Positions 31,915 through 44,397 of a stretch of 64,000 nucleotides of DNA are shown here, in pieces. The position numbers and the translations under genes are program-made. The stretch is from Magicicada septendecula. Its lineage: Eukaryota > Arthropoda > Insecta > Hemiptera > Cicadidae. How positions within the stretch are numbered: position 1 is the stretch's first letter; every line of letters starts with the position of its first letter. The notes beneath the pieces were generated by a model that searched no databases, was not told the origin of the DNA, and saw only the letters and a list, made by a program, of their open reading frames with translations. The stretch covers positions 1-64,000 of the forward strand of contig JAWRYS010000725.1 of the NCBI GenBank assembly GCA_034769895.1. Direction: 5' to 3'.

Positions 31915-32289
31915 ATGGAAAATAAGAATAAAATTAATCTGACTGACTCGACAGTTACGAGTGAGTCAGGAGGTTGCTTAACTCCAATTACAGTCCAAGA
32001 AAATGTTCTAACTGAATCAGCTGTTGCGAATGATTCGGGGTTGGAGACGACTCCAAGCCCAATAAATGAAAATAATGTAACACAATCTGTAGTAATTAGT
32101 GAGGCGGGAGCAAAATCTACTCCCGTAGCGACTAGAATAAACGAAAGAGAATTGGCAATAGATTATCTATTTAACTTTATAAAAAGTAGTTTCAAGGAAC
32201 AGCAAAGTAATTTTGATGAAATGAAAAGTGATAATGATGTTAAGTTTAATGAACTAAGCAGTAGTGTCAAAGAAGTAAATATAATTTGA
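31915..32289 (+). CDS. Gag-like segment 1, U7 copy
   Basis: Intact; same residues as U6. Confidence 0.55.
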   Translation: MENKNKINLTDSTVTSESGGCLTPITVQENVLTESAVANDSGLETTPSPINENNVTQSVVISEAGAKSTPVATRINERELAIDYLFNFIKSSFKEQQSNFDEMKSDNDVKFNELSSSVKEVNII

Positions 32290-32948
32290 ATAATAAAGTT
32301 GATGCATTAAGTAGTGACATAAATGCAAAATTGAATGAAGTGAGTAATAATGTAAATGAACAAAAAATTAAATGTGAAAGTAGTTTTAACGAATTAAATA
32401 AACGCTTTGATATAAATGATGTTAGATTTGATGAACTAAAGAGCGATATTAATAATATGAAACTACAAAATGTTAACGTTGATAAGCGGTTAAATAATAT
32501 TGATGAACGTTTTCAGACAATTATAAAAAGAATGAAAGATGATGTAGATGATATTAGAAAAAGAATGGAGAGTAGAGAAAGTAAAATAAACGTGTTAAGG
32601 GGTTTTAATATTGAAAATCGTAGTAACGAGATATTAGAGAATAAAACAATCGGTTCTGATAATGAAGACAATGAGACTATATGTGGTAATGAGAATATAA
32701 ACAAGGAAGCAACAGTTAACAAGGTAAGTGAAAATAATGGAAATACAAATAATAATGGTGTTAGTTTAAGCGTAAAACAAGTGACAGTGAATAAGGTGAG
32801 TAACAAGGTTAATTATGATGTTAAACAAGTATTTGAAAAGGTTGTATCTAAGAATGATACGGTAAATAATGATAATGAAAATAGAATGAGAGATGAAGTT
32901 AATTATGGAGTGTTAGTTAAGTGTTTACGAGTTAGAAAGGGAGTATAG
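32286..32948 (+). CDS. Gag-like segment 2, U7 copy
   Basis: Intact; NNDNEN as in U6. Confidence 0.5.
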   Translation: MNNKVDALSSDINAKLNEVSNNVNEQKIKCESSFNELNKRFDINDVRFDELKSDINNMKLQNVNVDKRLNNIDERFQTIIKRMKDDVDDIRKRMESRESKINVLRGFNIENRSNEILENKTIGSDNEDNETICGNENINKEATVNKVSENNGNTNNNGVSLSVKQVTVNKVSNKVNYDVKQVFEKVVSKNDTVNNDNENRMRDEVNYGVLVKCLRVRKGV

Positions 32949-33636
32949 AGATAGGTTAAATGTAGAGAGTGAACAGAGGGCAAATTTTTCCCGTAATGTC
33001 AGTGAAGCAGAAACTTCATTAGTGTTTTTGGAGGACGAGAGTTCCTCGATAGTTTTTGTAGAAGACAAAAGGTCTTCAAAATGTCCTGTGGTTTTTAGTG
33101 TATCTGGTAAGGCCAGATGGTGTTTAGATAATTTTGCTGTATTGCCCTCTGTGTTGAGTGACAATGTGACATTGGGTTGGGAAAGGGATAATAACAAGAA
33201 AAATAGAGTGATAGAGATATTTAAGTTGACTAGAGGTTATAAAGGGTTGGCTGAGAAGTTAAATAATGAGAGAATTATTATAAATAATAGAGACTTACCT
33301 TGTGTAGTAGCAAACGATGATTATGTTGAGGCTGATAATAACAAACACTTACCTGTTGTGAGAATCAGCGTACTAGTAATAGCTGATGAATATAGTAAGG
33401 AATGCATAAACTATTTAACTGAGACAGAAACTACTGATGGAGACTTAACCATACCCGATGTAGACATGGCTTATGATAAAATAACAATGGGGGAGAACCC
33501 TGGGAATTATTATTATGGTATAATGGAAAAAACAAATTTTTATGGTTATTCAATTAACAATAGGAATATAATGAATTTAAATAAAAATGAATTGTGTATA
33601 TTCGACATAAGACTAATTTTCGATGATGGTGGTTAG
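32917..33636 (+). CDS. Gag-like segment 3, U7 copy
   Basis: Intact; same residues as U6. Confidence 0.5.
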   Translation, partial: LSVYELEREYRDRLNVESEQRANFSRNVSEAETSLVFLEDESSSIVFVEDKRSSKCPVVFSVSGKARWCLDNFAVLPSVLSDNVTLGWERDNNKKNRVIEIFKLTRGYKGLAEKLNNERIIINNRDLPCVVANDDYVEADNNKHLPVVRISVLVIADEYSKECINYLTETETTDGDLTIPDVDMAYDKITMGENPGNYYYGIMEKTNFYGYSINNRNIMNLNKNELCIFDIRLIFDDGG

Positions 33637-35674
33637 ATAAACAGTGAATGAACATTTAATTATTTGAGTTAATGGTATACTAACTTGGCTGATTTATGTA
33701 ATGAAGTGTGGTAAACAATGAAATATGACGAAAATTTGTATTGGTGTTAAACGTATTGTGTTAAGGTTATGTTGATACTCTGGTAATGCATCAGCTGATA
33801 TGCTGTTAACATGTATATTGTATTTTGTGTGACTGATTTTTACAGCTATGAGGGAGTTAATAACAACAATAATGTTTTATTTTGATGAATAATTGCTATA
33901 AATAAATTTTGTTCTGAAATAAAATAATGCTAGGTAATCAAATGGAGTTAACCTTTTGTGAATAATATAATGAAGAAACTTAGTGTTTTGATTGTAATGT
34001 AGTTAAAATTTATGTGAGAGAATGTTATTAATGCAAAATCATTTTGAATACAATGTAATCAAAGTAACGGAAATTGTTTGAACAAATGAGGTAATGAAAT
34101 TAAATTTGAGTAGGAATTAAATTAATTTAAAATGTGAATGTCAGTAATGAATTTAAATTTATTTTGATTTGAATTGTAACATAAATAGTAACCGATTAAA
34201 ATGAAATGATTTAAATATTTATGCAAGTCAAAAAATTGAAGCTAAAGTGGTCATCTTTGTAAACCCCATTCGAATTACAGAAGGAAATGTTTGTGTTGAT
34301 GCTGAGGTAGTATTTGTAAAACAAATTGTGTATACAACTGATGATGTAACCTGGTACGAATAATAAACCTATGTTATATATTTAACTTTAGATTCCCCGT
34401 GTAAGTGCGGTCATGACCTCACCGGATCATGACCGTGAAAGTAGTTAACTATAGCAAATCATAAATTTTAATTGTTATAACCGGCTTATAGTTTGTTTTT
34501 GTTTTGTTAACCCGGTGGTTTGTTAAATTTAGTTGGGGGTTATTTTTAGGGGAATCTACCAATTTTTGAAACTATTGGTGAATATTTTCACCCATATAGG
34601 GGTGGTAGTCCATTAGGGGTGTATTCATCATTATCAGTAGGTATGTAATACTGAATTTTATTGTAACGCCGAAGCAAGGATGGGGTGGAATAAAAGAAAA
34701 AATGTCCACCCCTTCCGCATCAGTCCTTGTGGAAGCAACTGGGCGCTACAGTACAGGGGAGGTCATAGTGAGTGTGGATGGGGTGTGACCAAGTTACAGG
34801 CCACAAGAGATGTGGTTTACGGCTAGGATGAGGCCGGCGATGGCCAAGACGCCTAGTGCAGAACACAGCAAATTGTAACGGGTATCAGGGGTTAAGGGTA
34901 GGGGGGATGTAAAAAAAAAATTAGCATAAGACTGCGTTGTGAGTTGATAATAAAGTATTTTTGTGTGTATAACCTGTATTTTATAGTAAGATTGTTATGA
35001 TTTATTTGCATTTTATGTAATCAATTTGTACTTTTGGCGGGGAACAGTGTTTTGTTAGGGGAGAAAATTACCAAGGTATATAACATGTATGGGATTTTTT
35101 ATGTATTCGATGTAAGTAGATAGTAAGTTTATATTGCTATGTAGACATTGTATTTTCTATAGTCAAGCTACCGGTTTATTTGAAATCAATGTAAAATGTT
35201 TAAATCTTGGTAATTAAATTAAGTTGAGGTAATTAGGTACACTCAAAGGGGAATATTTGTTTCAATGTAGCCATAGGAATGTTTATTATGTTGTATCCTG
35301 TTTAAGAGTGATGACTAAAAGAATCCAGTACTTTGCAAAAAATCAAACCAGTACTTTGTTAATTACCAGTACAACCAAGAGGAAACGAATCAGTTGGGGA
35401 TATGGAATAATGGCAGGCCGCCTAGTGATATTTTAATTGAATGTTTCAGAGTCAGGTGATACTGTGGTGACGTGCCTGTCTGATTTTATGGTGTTGGGAT
35501 CTCGAGCCGAGAAGTCCAGTAAGGTCGGATAGGTGCAGCCACAGCCACCGGACTAGGAGGGTAAATACCCATGATTTTAGTAAAGAGTTAAGGGGGGTTG
35601 CAGCGCTATATCCTCGCTGATCCTCTTAGATTTTAGGCAATGAGTTTTTATGCTTCGGCATAAAACCTCTTATT
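33637..35674 (+). other. 3' non-coding region of U7 (long form)
   Basis: As U6; one extra A in the poly-A run near 34912. Confidence 0.6.
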
Positions 35675-35685
35675 GGGGGGGGTAC

Positions 35686-36775
35686 TGTAACGGGACATAT
35701 CAGGGACGGGAATTAATTTTAATAATTGAACATAATTCAAAAAGCAGTCAGGGTTCACCTTTGGTGTATCTCGTTTTAACTAACTACACATACAATGTTA
35801 TTGAAAGTTGTTTATGTCTAGACAGCCCGGCTAGACGTATTACGTAACCACTTGCAACTCAGTCTCTCTGTGAATTACAGAAAGAATGAGTAATTGCCAT
35901 AAGCCAGTTTGCATCAGGCGATCGTAATAGTAGTCATCGTTGGACCAGCCAAGTAGACAGCAGAGCCGCGCGGGCGGGGCAGTAAAGAAGCGCGCGGTTC
36001 TAATCACTATTAATCTGTGCGAGCGAGTGAGTTACATCAGCCGACAAAATGTTATAAAAACGTAATCTAAAATAATACTGTTTGTACAGCTCACAGTGAA
36101 AAACTTATAAACGTTTGAAATAACAGTTCGGAGTGATCAGTGAAACAGCGAACAACACGTGGCGGTGGTGAAACTGTTTGGAACACCGTAGATTGGTTAA
36201 GTACCACTCATAAACTACCAAATAAATTTTATAAACATATGAAATAAATACGGATAAAGAGCTCTAATAACGGGGGATAAATATAAAAATGTAAAAGAGT
36301 GATAGCGTGCGTGACACAAAGTACTGGGTCATAACTCATATTAAGTAACTTGTTATAGCCATATTAGAATAGTAATCGTAAGAATTGTTTCATTATTATT
36401 TGGTATACTGAAATAACTTTATATGTTGTTTTCATTCAACAAAACAAAAAACTTTTAATCGATGTATTAGTTGACAAGAGGAGAATTTCAGACGTTATTA
36501 TATAGGTGTAGAACATATCGTAATTTCATTCAATAAAAGATAAATAAGTTGTTTCAGTCAGCATAATATGTGTTAGCTTTATGATTTCGAAACACTACCC
36601 AGATAATCCCTCTGCAACTTTTTTTGTCTACACGACCCTGGACGGAGAACTAAGGTAAGAAAAAGAAATTTTGATAAACTTAGTAAGTTTTATTAACTCA
36701 TAAAAAGACGCAAAGTCTCAGTGGCTCCGAACTACGGACTCGATTTTAGTAACTGAAATAAATTCAATTGTTTCA
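35686..36775 (+). repeat. LTR of U8
   Basis: 1,090 bp, TG...CA. Polypurine tract 35675-35685, primer site core 36777-36788. CCATATTAG as in U6 and U7, but without their ATAAGAATG change. Confidence 0.7.
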
Positions 36776-36927
36776 ATGGCGCCCGAACTTTGGGACGATT
36801 TGTATGATTTATTATAATCATACGAATTGGACCTAATGTAAGTTGCAGAAAGGGGTTATTTGGGAGTGGGAGCGGTTGTGTAGGTTAGAGAGCATAACCG
36901 TATATGTAAAAAACAATAATATACAAA

Positions 36928-37302
36928 ATGGAAAATAAGAATAAAATTAATCTGACTGACTCGACAGTTACGAGTGAGTCAGGAGGTTGCTTAACTCCAA
37001 TTACAGTCCAAGAAAATGTTCTAACTGAATCAGCTGTTGCGAATGATTCGGGGTTGGAGACGACTCCAAGCCCAATAAATGAAAATAATGTAACACAATC
37101 TGTAGTAATTAGTGAGGCGGGAGCAAAATCTACTCCCGTAGCGACTAGAATAAACGAAAGAGAATTGGCAATAGATTATCTATTTAACTTTATAAAAAGT
37201 AGTTTCAAGGAACAGCAAAGTAATTTTGATGAAATGAAAAGTGATAATGATGTTAAGTTTAATGAACTAAGCAGTAGTGTCAAAGAAGTAAATATAATTT
37301 GA
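36928..37302 (+). CDS. Gag-like segment 1, U8 copy
   Basis: Intact; AIDYLF form. Confidence 0.55.
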   Translation: MENKNKINLTDSTVTSESGGCLTPITVQENVLTESAVANDSGLETTPSPINENNVTQSVVISEAGAKSTPVATRINERELAIDYLFNFIKSSFKEQQSNFDEMKSDNDVKFNELSSSVKEVNII

Positions 37303-37961
37303 ATAATAAAGTTGATGCATTAAGTAGTGACATAAATGCAAAATTGAATGAAGTGAGTAATAATGTAAATGAACAAAAAATTAAATGTGAAAGTAGTTTT
37401 AACGAATTAAATAAACGCTTTGATATAAATGATGTTAGATTTGATGAACTAAAGAGCGATATTAATAATATGAAACTACAAAATGTTAACGTTGATAAGC
37501 GGTTAAATAATATTGATGAACGTTTTCAGACAATTATAAAAAGAATGAAAGATGATGTAGATGATATTAGAAAAAGAATGGAGAGTAGAGAAAGTAAAAT
37601 AAACGTGTTAAGGGGTTTTAATATTGAAAATCGTAGTAACGAGATATTAGAGAATAAAACAATCGGTTCTGATAATGAAGACAATGAGACTATATGTGGT
37701 AATGAGAATATAAACAAGGAAGCAACAGTTAACAAGGTAAGTGAAAATAATGGAAATACAAATAATAATGGTGTTAGTTTAAGCGTAAAACAAGTGACAG
37801 TGAATAAGGTGAGTAACAAGGTTAATTATGATGTTAAACAAGTATTTGAAAAGGTTGTATCTAAGAATGATACGGTAAATAATGATAATGAAAATAGAAT
37901 GAGAGATGAAGTTAATTATGGAGTGTTAGTTAAGTGTTTACGAGTTAGAAAGGGAGTATAG
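37299..37961 (+). CDS. Gag-like segment 2, U8 copy
   Basis: Intact; last copy with the C residue NNDNEN. Confidence 0.5.
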   Translation: MNNKVDALSSDINAKLNEVSNNVNEQKIKCESSFNELNKRFDINDVRFDELKSDINNMKLQNVNVDKRLNNIDERFQTIIKRMKDDVDDIRKRMESRESKINVLRGFNIENRSNEILENKTIGSDNEDNETICGNENINKEATVNKVSENNGNTNNNGVSLSVKQVTVNKVSNKVNYDVKQVFEKVVSKNDTVNNDNENRMRDEVNYGVLVKCLRVRKGV

Positions 37962-38649
37962 AGATAGGTTAAATGTAGAGAGTGAACAGAGGGCAAATTT
38001 TTCCCGTAATGTCAGTGAAGCAGAAACTTCATTAGTGTTTTTGGAGGACGAGAGTTCCTCGATAGTTTTTGTAGAAGACAAAAGGTCTTCAAAATGTCCT
38101 GTGGTTTTTAGTGTATCTGGTAAGGCCAGATGGTGTTTAGATAATTTTGCTGTATTGCCCTCTGTGTTGAGTGACAATGTGACATTGGGTTGGGAAAGGG
38201 ATAATAACAAGAAAAATAGAGTGATAGAGATATTTAAGTTGACTAGAGGTTATAAAGGGTTGGCTGAGAAGTTAAATAATGAGAGAATTATTATAAATAA
38301 TAGAGACTTACCTTGTGTAGTAGCAAACGATGATTATGTTGAGGCTGATAATAACAAACACTTACCTGTTGTGAGAATCAGCGTACTAGTAATAGCTGAT
38401 GAATATAGTAAGGAATGCATAAACTATTTAACTGAGACAGAAACTACTGATGGAGACTTAACCATACCCGATGTAGACATGGCTTATGATAAAATAACAA
38501 TGGGGGAGAACCCTGGGAATTATTATTATGGTATAATGGAAAAAACAAATTTTTATGGTTATTCAATTAACAATAGGAATATAATGAATTTAAATAAAAA
38601 TGAATTGTGTATATTCGACATAAGACTAATTTTCGATGATGGTGGTTAG
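37930..38649 (+). CDS. Gag-like segment 3, U8 copy
   Basis: Intact; same residues as U6. Confidence 0.5.
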   Translation, partial: LSVYELEREYRDRLNVESEQRANFSRNVSEAETSLVFLEDESSSIVFVEDKRSSKCPVVFSVSGKARWCLDNFAVLPSVLSDNVTLGWERDNNKKNRVIEIFKLTRGYKGLAEKLNNERIIINNRDLPCVVANDDYVEADNNKHLPVVRISVLVIADEYSKECINYLTETETTDGDLTIPDVDMAYDKITMGENPGNYYYGIMEKTNFYGYSINNRNIMNLNKNELCIFDIRLIFDDGG

Positions 38650-39221
38650 ATAAACAGTGAATGAACATTTAATTATTTGAGTTAATGGTATACTAACTTG
38701 GCTGATTTATGTAATGAAGTGTGGTAAACAAATGTTGGTAAAATGTTTAAATCTTGGTAATTAAATTAAGTTGAGGTAATTAGGTACACTCAAAGGGGAA
38801 TATTTGTTTCAATGTAGCCATAGGAATGTTTATTATGTTGCATCCTGTTTAAGAGTGATGACTAAAAGAATCCAGTACTTTGCAAAAAATCAAACCAGTA
38901 CTTTGTTAATTACCAGTACAACCAAGAGGAAACGAATCAGTTGGGGATATGGAATAATGGCAGGCCGTCTAGTGATATTTTAATTGAATGTTTCAGAGTC
39001 AGGTGATACTGTGGTGACGTGCCTGTCTGATTTTATGGTGTTGGGATCTCGAGCCGAGAAGTCCAGTAAGGTCGGATAGGTGCAGCCACAGCCACCGGAC
39101 TAGGAGGGTAAGTACCCATGATTTTAGTAAAGAGTTAAGGGGGGTTGCGGCGCTATATCCTCGCTGATCCTCTTAGATTTTAGGCAATGAGTTTTTATGC
39201 TTCGGCATAAAACCTCTTATT
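38650..39221 (+). other. 3' non-coding region of U8 (short form) with deletion junction
   Basis: Only about 570 bp remain. The junction is at 38732-38738, where 7 nt (ATGTTGG) replace the 1,474 bp corresponding to 8653-10126 of U2. The splice acceptor, inverted-repeat cluster, nested RNA element and G runs are gone. The CCAGTAC repeats, hairpin chain and UUCG stem remain. Confidence 0.75.
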
Positions 39222-39233
39222 GGGGGGGGGTAC

Positions 39234-40323
39234 TGTAACGGGACATATCAGGGACGGGAATTAATTTTAATAATTGAACATAATTCAAAAAGCAGTCAGG
39301 GTTCACCTTTGGTGTATCTCGTTTTAACCAACTACACATACAATGTTATTGAAAGTTGTTTATGTCTACACAGCCCGGCTAGACGTATTACGTAACCACT
39401 TGCAACTCAGTCTCTCTGTGAATTACAGAAAGAATGAGTAATTGCCATAAGCCAGTTTGCATCAGGCGATCGTAGTAGTAGTCATCGTTGGACCAGCCAA
39501 GTAGACAGCAGAGCCGCGCGGGCGGGGCAGTAAAGAAGCGCGCGGTTCTAATCACTATTAATCTGTGCGAGCGAGTGAGTTACATCAGCCGACAAAATGT
39601 TATAAAAACGTAATCTAAAATAATACTGTTTGTACAGCTCACAGTGAAAAACTTATAAACGTTTGAAATAACAGTTCGGAGTGATCAGTGAAACAGCGAA
39701 CAACACGTGGCGGTGGTGAAACTGTTTGGAACACCGTAGATTGGTTAAGTACCACTCATAAACTACCAAATAAATTTTATAAACATATGAAATAAATACG
39801 GATAAAGAGCTCTAATAACGGGGGATAAATATAAAAATGTAAAAGAGTGATAGCGTGCGTGAGACAAAGTACTGGGTCATAACTCATATTAAGTAACTTG
39901 TTATAGCCATATAAGAATAGTAATCGTAAGAATTGTTTCATTATTATTTGGTATACTGAAATAACTTTATATGTTGTTTTCATTCAACAAAACAAAAAAC
40001 TTTTAATCGATGTATTAGTTGACAAGAGGAGAATTTCAGACGTTATTATATAGGTGTAGAACATATCGTAATTTCATTCAATAAAAGATAAATAAGTTGT
40101 TTCAGTCAGCATAATATGTGTTAGCTTTATGATTTCGAAACACTACCCAGATAATCCCTCTGCAACTTTTTTTGTCTACACGACCCTGGACGGAGAACTA
40201 AGGTAAGAAAAAGAAATTTTGATAAACTTAGTAAGTTTTATTAACTCATAAAAAGACGCAAAGTCTCAGTGGCTCCGAACTACGGACTCGATTTTAGTAA
40301 CTGAAATAAATTCAATTGTTTCA
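39234..40323 (+). repeat. LTR of U9
   Basis: 1,090 bp, TG...CA. Polypurine tract 39222-39233, primer site core 40325-40336. Confidence 0.7.
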
Positions 40324-40475
40324 ATGGCGCCCGAACTTTGGGACGATTTGTATGATTTATTATAATCATACGAATTGGACCTAATGTAAGTTGCAGAAAG
40401 GGGTTATTTGGGAGTGGGAGCGGTTGTGTAGGTTAGAGAGCATAATCGTATATGTAAAAAACAATAATATACAAA

Positions 40476-40850
40476 ATGGAAAATAAGAATAAAATTAATC
40501 TGACTGACTCGACAGTTACGAGTGAGTTAGGAGGTTGCTTAACTCCAATTACAGTCCAAGAAAATGTTCTAACTGAATCAGCTGTTGCGAATGATTCGGG
40601 GTTGGAGACGACTCCAAGCCCAATAAATGAAAATAATGTAACACAATCTGTAGTAATTAGTGAGGCGGGAGCAAAATCTACTCCCGTAGCGACTAGAATA
40701 AACGAAAGAGAATTGGCAATAGATTATCTATTTAACTTTATAAAAAGTAGTTTCAAGGAACAGCAAAGTAATTTTGATGAAATGAAAAGTGATAATGATG
40801 TTAAGTTTAATGAACTAAGCAGTAGTGTCAAAGAAGTAAATATAATTTGA
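40476..40850 (+). CDS. Gag-like segment 1, U9 copy
   Basis: Intact; private S18L change (SELGG) in the first 24-residue repeat. Confidence 0.55.
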   Translation: MENKNKINLTDSTVTSELGGCLTPITVQENVLTESAVANDSGLETTPSPINENNVTQSVVISEAGAKSTPVATRINERELAIDYLFNFIKSSFKEQQSNFDEMKSDNDVKFNELSSSVKEVNII

Positions 40851-41509
40851 ATAATAAAGTTGATGCATTAAGTAGTGACATAAATGCAAAATTGAATGAA
40901 GTGAGTAATAATGTAAATGAACAAAAAATTAAATGTGAAAGTAGTTTTAACGAATTAAATAAACGCTTTGATATAAATGATGTTAGATTTGATGAACTAA
41001 AGAGCGATATTAATAATATGAAACTACAAAATGTTAACGTTGATAAGCGGTTAAATAATATTGATGAACGTTTTCAGACAATTATAAAAAGAATGAAAGA
41101 TGATGTAGATGATATTAGAAAAAGAATGGAGAGTAGAGAAAGTAAAATAAACGTGTTAAGGGGTTTTAATATTGAAAATCGTAGTAACGAGATATTAGAG
41201 AATAAAACAATCGGTTCTGATAATGAAGACAATGAGACTATATGTGGTAATGAGAATATAAACAAGGAAGCAACAGTTAACAAGGTAAGTGAAAATAATG
41301 GAAATACAAATAATAATGGTGTTAGTTTAAGCGTAAAACAAGTGACAGTGAATAAGGTGAGTAACAAGGTTAATTATGATGTTAAACAAGTATTTGAAAA
41401 GGTTGTATCTAAGAATGATACGGTAAATAGTGATAATGAAAATAGAATGAGAGTTGAAGTTAATTATGGAGTGTTAGTTAAGTGTTTACGAGTTAGAAAG
41501 GGAGTATAG
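40847..41509 (+). CDS. Gag-like segment 2, U9 copy
   Basis: Intact; MRVEV in place of MRDEV, shared with U12-U14. Confidence 0.5.
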   Translation: MNNKVDALSSDINAKLNEVSNNVNEQKIKCESSFNELNKRFDINDVRFDELKSDINNMKLQNVNVDKRLNNIDERFQTIIKRMKDDVDDIRKRMESRESKINVLRGFNIENRSNEILENKTIGSDNEDNETICGNENINKEATVNKVSENNGNTNNNGVSLSVKQVTVNKVSNKVNYDVKQVFEKVVSKNDTVNSDNENRMRVEVNYGVLVKCLRVRKGV

Positions 41510-42197
41510 AGATAGGTTAAATGTAGAGAGTGAACAGAGGGCAAATTTTTCCCGTAATGTCAGTGAAGCAGAGACTTCATTAGTGTTTTTGGAGGACGAG
41601 AGTTCCTCGATAGTTTTTGTAGAAGACAAAAGGTCTTCAAAATGTCCTGTGGTTTTTAGTGTATCTGGTAAGGCCAGATGGTGTTTAGATAATTTTGCTG
41701 TATTGCCCTCTGTGTTGAGTGACAATGTGACATTGGGTTGGGAAAGGGATAATAACAAGAAAAATAGAGTGATAGAGATATTTAAGTTGACTAGAGGTTA
41801 TAAAGGGTTGGCTGAGAAGTTAAATAATGAGAGAATTATTATAAATAATAGAGACTTACCTTGTGTAGTAGCAAACGATGATTATGTTGAGGCTGATAAT
41901 AACAAACACTTACCTGTTGTGAGAATCAGCGTACTAGTAATAGCTGATGAATATAGTAAGGAATGCATAAACTATTTAACTGAGACAGAAACTACTGATG
42001 GAGACTTAACCATACCCGATGTAGACATGGCTTATGATAAAATAACAATGGGGGAGAACCCTGGGAATTATTATTATGGTATAATGGAAAAAACAAATTT
42101 TTATGGTTATTCAATTAACAATAGGAATATAATGAATTTAAATAAAAATGAATTGTGTATATTCGACATAAGACTAATTTTCGATGATGGTGGTTAG
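41478..42197 (+). CDS. Gag-like segment 3, U9 copy
   Basis: Intact; SSSIVFVEDK with KLNNER. Confidence 0.5.
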   Translation, partial: LSVYELEREYRDRLNVESEQRANFSRNVSEAETSLVFLEDESSSIVFVEDKRSSKCPVVFSVSGKARWCLDNFAVLPSVLSDNVTLGWERDNNKKNRVIEIFKLTRGYKGLAEKLNNERIIINNRDLPCVVANDDYVEADNNKHLPVVRISVLVIADEYSKECINYLTETETTDGDLTIPDVDMAYDKITMGENPGNYYYGIMEKTNFYGYSINNRNIMNLNKNELCIFDIRLIFDDGG

Positions 42198-42769
42198 ATA
42201 AACAGTGAATGAACATTTAATTATTTGAGTTAATGGTATACTAACTTGGCTGATTTATGTAATGAAGTGTGGTAAACAAATGTTGGTAAAATGTTTAAAT
42301 CTTGGTAATTAAATTAAGTTGAGGTAATTAGGTACACTCAAAGGGGAATATTTGTTTCAATGTAGCCATAGGAATGTTTATTATGTTGCATCCTGTTTAA
42401 GAGTGATGACTAAAAGAATCCAGTACTTTGCAAAAAATCAAACCAGTACTTTGTTAATTACCAGTACAACCAAGAGGAAACGAATCAGTTGGGGATATGG
42501 AATAATGGCAGGCCGTCTAGTGATATTTTAATTGAATGTTTCAGAGTCAGGTGATACTGTGGTGACGTGCCTGTCTGATTTTATGGTGTTGGGATCTCGA
42601 GCCGAGAAGTCCAGTAAGGTCGGATAGGTGCAGCCACAGCCACCGGACTAGGAGGGTAAGTACCCATGATTTTAGTAAAGAGTTAAGGGGGGTTGCGGCG
42701 CTATATCCTCGCTGATCCTCTTAGATTTTAGGCAATGAGTTTTTATGCTTCGGCATAAAACCTCTTATT
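42198..42769 (+). other. 3' non-coding region of U9 (short form) with deletion junction
   Basis: Same 7-nt filler at 42280-42286. D markers include GGCCGTCTAG and TTGCGGCGC. Confidence 0.75.
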
Positions 42770-42780
42770 GGGGGGGGTAC

Positions 42781-43870
42781 TGTAACGGGACATATCAGGG
42801 ACGGGAATTAATTTTAATAATTGAACATAATTCAAAAAGCAGTCAGGGTTCACCTTTGGTGTATCTCGTTTTAACCAACTACACATACAATGTTATTGAA
42901 AGTTGTTTATGTCTAGACAGCCCGGCTAGACGTATTACGTAACCACTTGCAACTCAGTCTCTCTGTGAATTACAGAAAGAATGAGTAATTGCCATAAGCC
43001 AGTTTGCATCAGGCGATCGTAGTAGTAGTCATCGTTGGACCAGCCAAGTAGACAGCAGAGCCGCGCGGGCGGGGCAGTAAAGAAGCGCGCGGTTCTAATC
43101 ACTATTAATCTGTGCGAGCGAGTGAGTTACATCAGCCGACAAAATGTTATAAAAACGTAATCTAAAATAATACTGTTTGTACAGCTCACAGTGAAAAACT
43201 TATAAACGTTTGAAATAACAGTTCGGAGTGATCAGTGAAACAGCGAACAACACGTGGCGGTGGTGAAACTGTTTGGAACACCGTAGATTGGTTAAGTACC
43301 ACTCATAAACTACCAAATAAATTTTATAAACATATGAAATAAATACGGATAAAGAGCTCTAATAATGGGGGATAAATAAAAAAATGTAAAAGAGTGATAG
43401 CGTGCGTGAGACAAAGTACTGGGTCATAACTCATATTAAGTAACTTGTTATAGCCATATAAGAATAGTAATCGTAAGAATTGTTTCATTATTATTTGGTA
43501 TACTGAAATAACTTTATATGTTGTTTTCATTCAACAAAACAAAAAACTTTTAATCGATGTATTAGTTGACAAGAGGAGAATTTCAGACGTTATTATATAG
43601 GTGTAGAACATATCGTAATTTCATTCAATAAAAGATAAATAAGTTGTTTCAGTCAGCATAATATGTGTTAGCTTTATGATTTCGAAACACTACCCAGATA
43701 ATCCCTCTGCAACTTTTTTTGTCTACACGACCCTGGACGGAGAACTAAGGTAAGAAAAAGAAATTTTGATAAACTTAGTAAGTTTTATTAACTCATAAAA
43801 AGACGCAAAGTCTCAGTGGCTCCGAACTACGGACTCGATTTTAGTAACTGAAATAAATTCAATTGTTTCA
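42781..43870 (+). repeat. LTR of U10
   Basis: 1,090 bp, TG...CA. Polypurine tract 42770-42780, primer site core 43872-43883. Variant AATAATGGGGG and TAAATAAAAAAATG near 43365-43385, shared with U11 and U15. Confidence 0.7.
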
Positions 43871-44022
43871 ATGGCGCCCGAACTTTGGGACGATTTGTAT
43901 GATTTATTATAATCATACGAATTGGACCTAATGTAAGTTGCAGAAAGGGGTTATTTGGGAGTGGGAGCGGTTGTGTAGGTTAGAGAGCATAACCGTATAT
44001 GTAAAAAACAATAATATACAAA

Positions 44023-44397
44023 ATGGAAAATAAGAATAAAATTAATCTGACTGACTCGACAGTTACGAGTGAGTCAGGAGGTTGCTTAACTCCAATTACA
44101 GTCCAAGAAAATGTTCTAACTGAATCAGCTGTTGCGAATGATTCGGGGTTGGAGACGACTCCAAGCCCAATAAATGAAAATAATGTAACACAATCTGTAG
44201 TAATTAGTGAGGCGGGAGCAAAATCTACTCCCGTAGCGACTAGAATAAACGAAAGAGAATTGGCAATAGATGATCTATTTAACTTTATAAAAAGTAGTTT
44301 CAAGGAACAGCAAAGTAATTTTGATGAAATGAAAAGTGATAATGATGTTAAGTTTAATGAACTAAGCAGTAGTGTCAAAGAAGTAAATATAATTTGA
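44023..44397 (+). CDS. Gag-like segment 1, U10 copy
   Basis: Intact; D84, the residue otherwise found in subtype A. Confidence 0.55.
   Translation: MENKNKINLTDSTVTSESGGCLTPITVQENVLTESAVANDSGLETTPSPINENNVTQSVVISEAGAKSTPVATRINERELAIDDLFNFIKSSFKEQQSNFDEMKSDNDVKFNELSSSVKEVNII

Larger units (their letters stand above)
30673..35685 (+). repeat. U7: long unit, subtype C
   Basis: 5,013 bp, near-identical to U6. It is the last long unit before the short block. Confidence 0.88.
35686..39233 (+). repeat. U8: short unit, C-to-D recombinant
   Basis: 3,548 bp. The LTR and gag-like region carry C markers, but the 3' end has the deletion and D markers (TTGCATCC, GGTAAGTACCC, TTGCGGCGC). The switch lies between segment 2 and the deletion junction. 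Confidence 0.85.
39234..42780 (+). repeat. U9: short unit, subtype D
   Basis: 3,547 bp. Preceded by G9 instead of G8. Its CTACACAG change in the LTR recurs only in U13, about 15.66 kb away. Confidence 0.88.
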
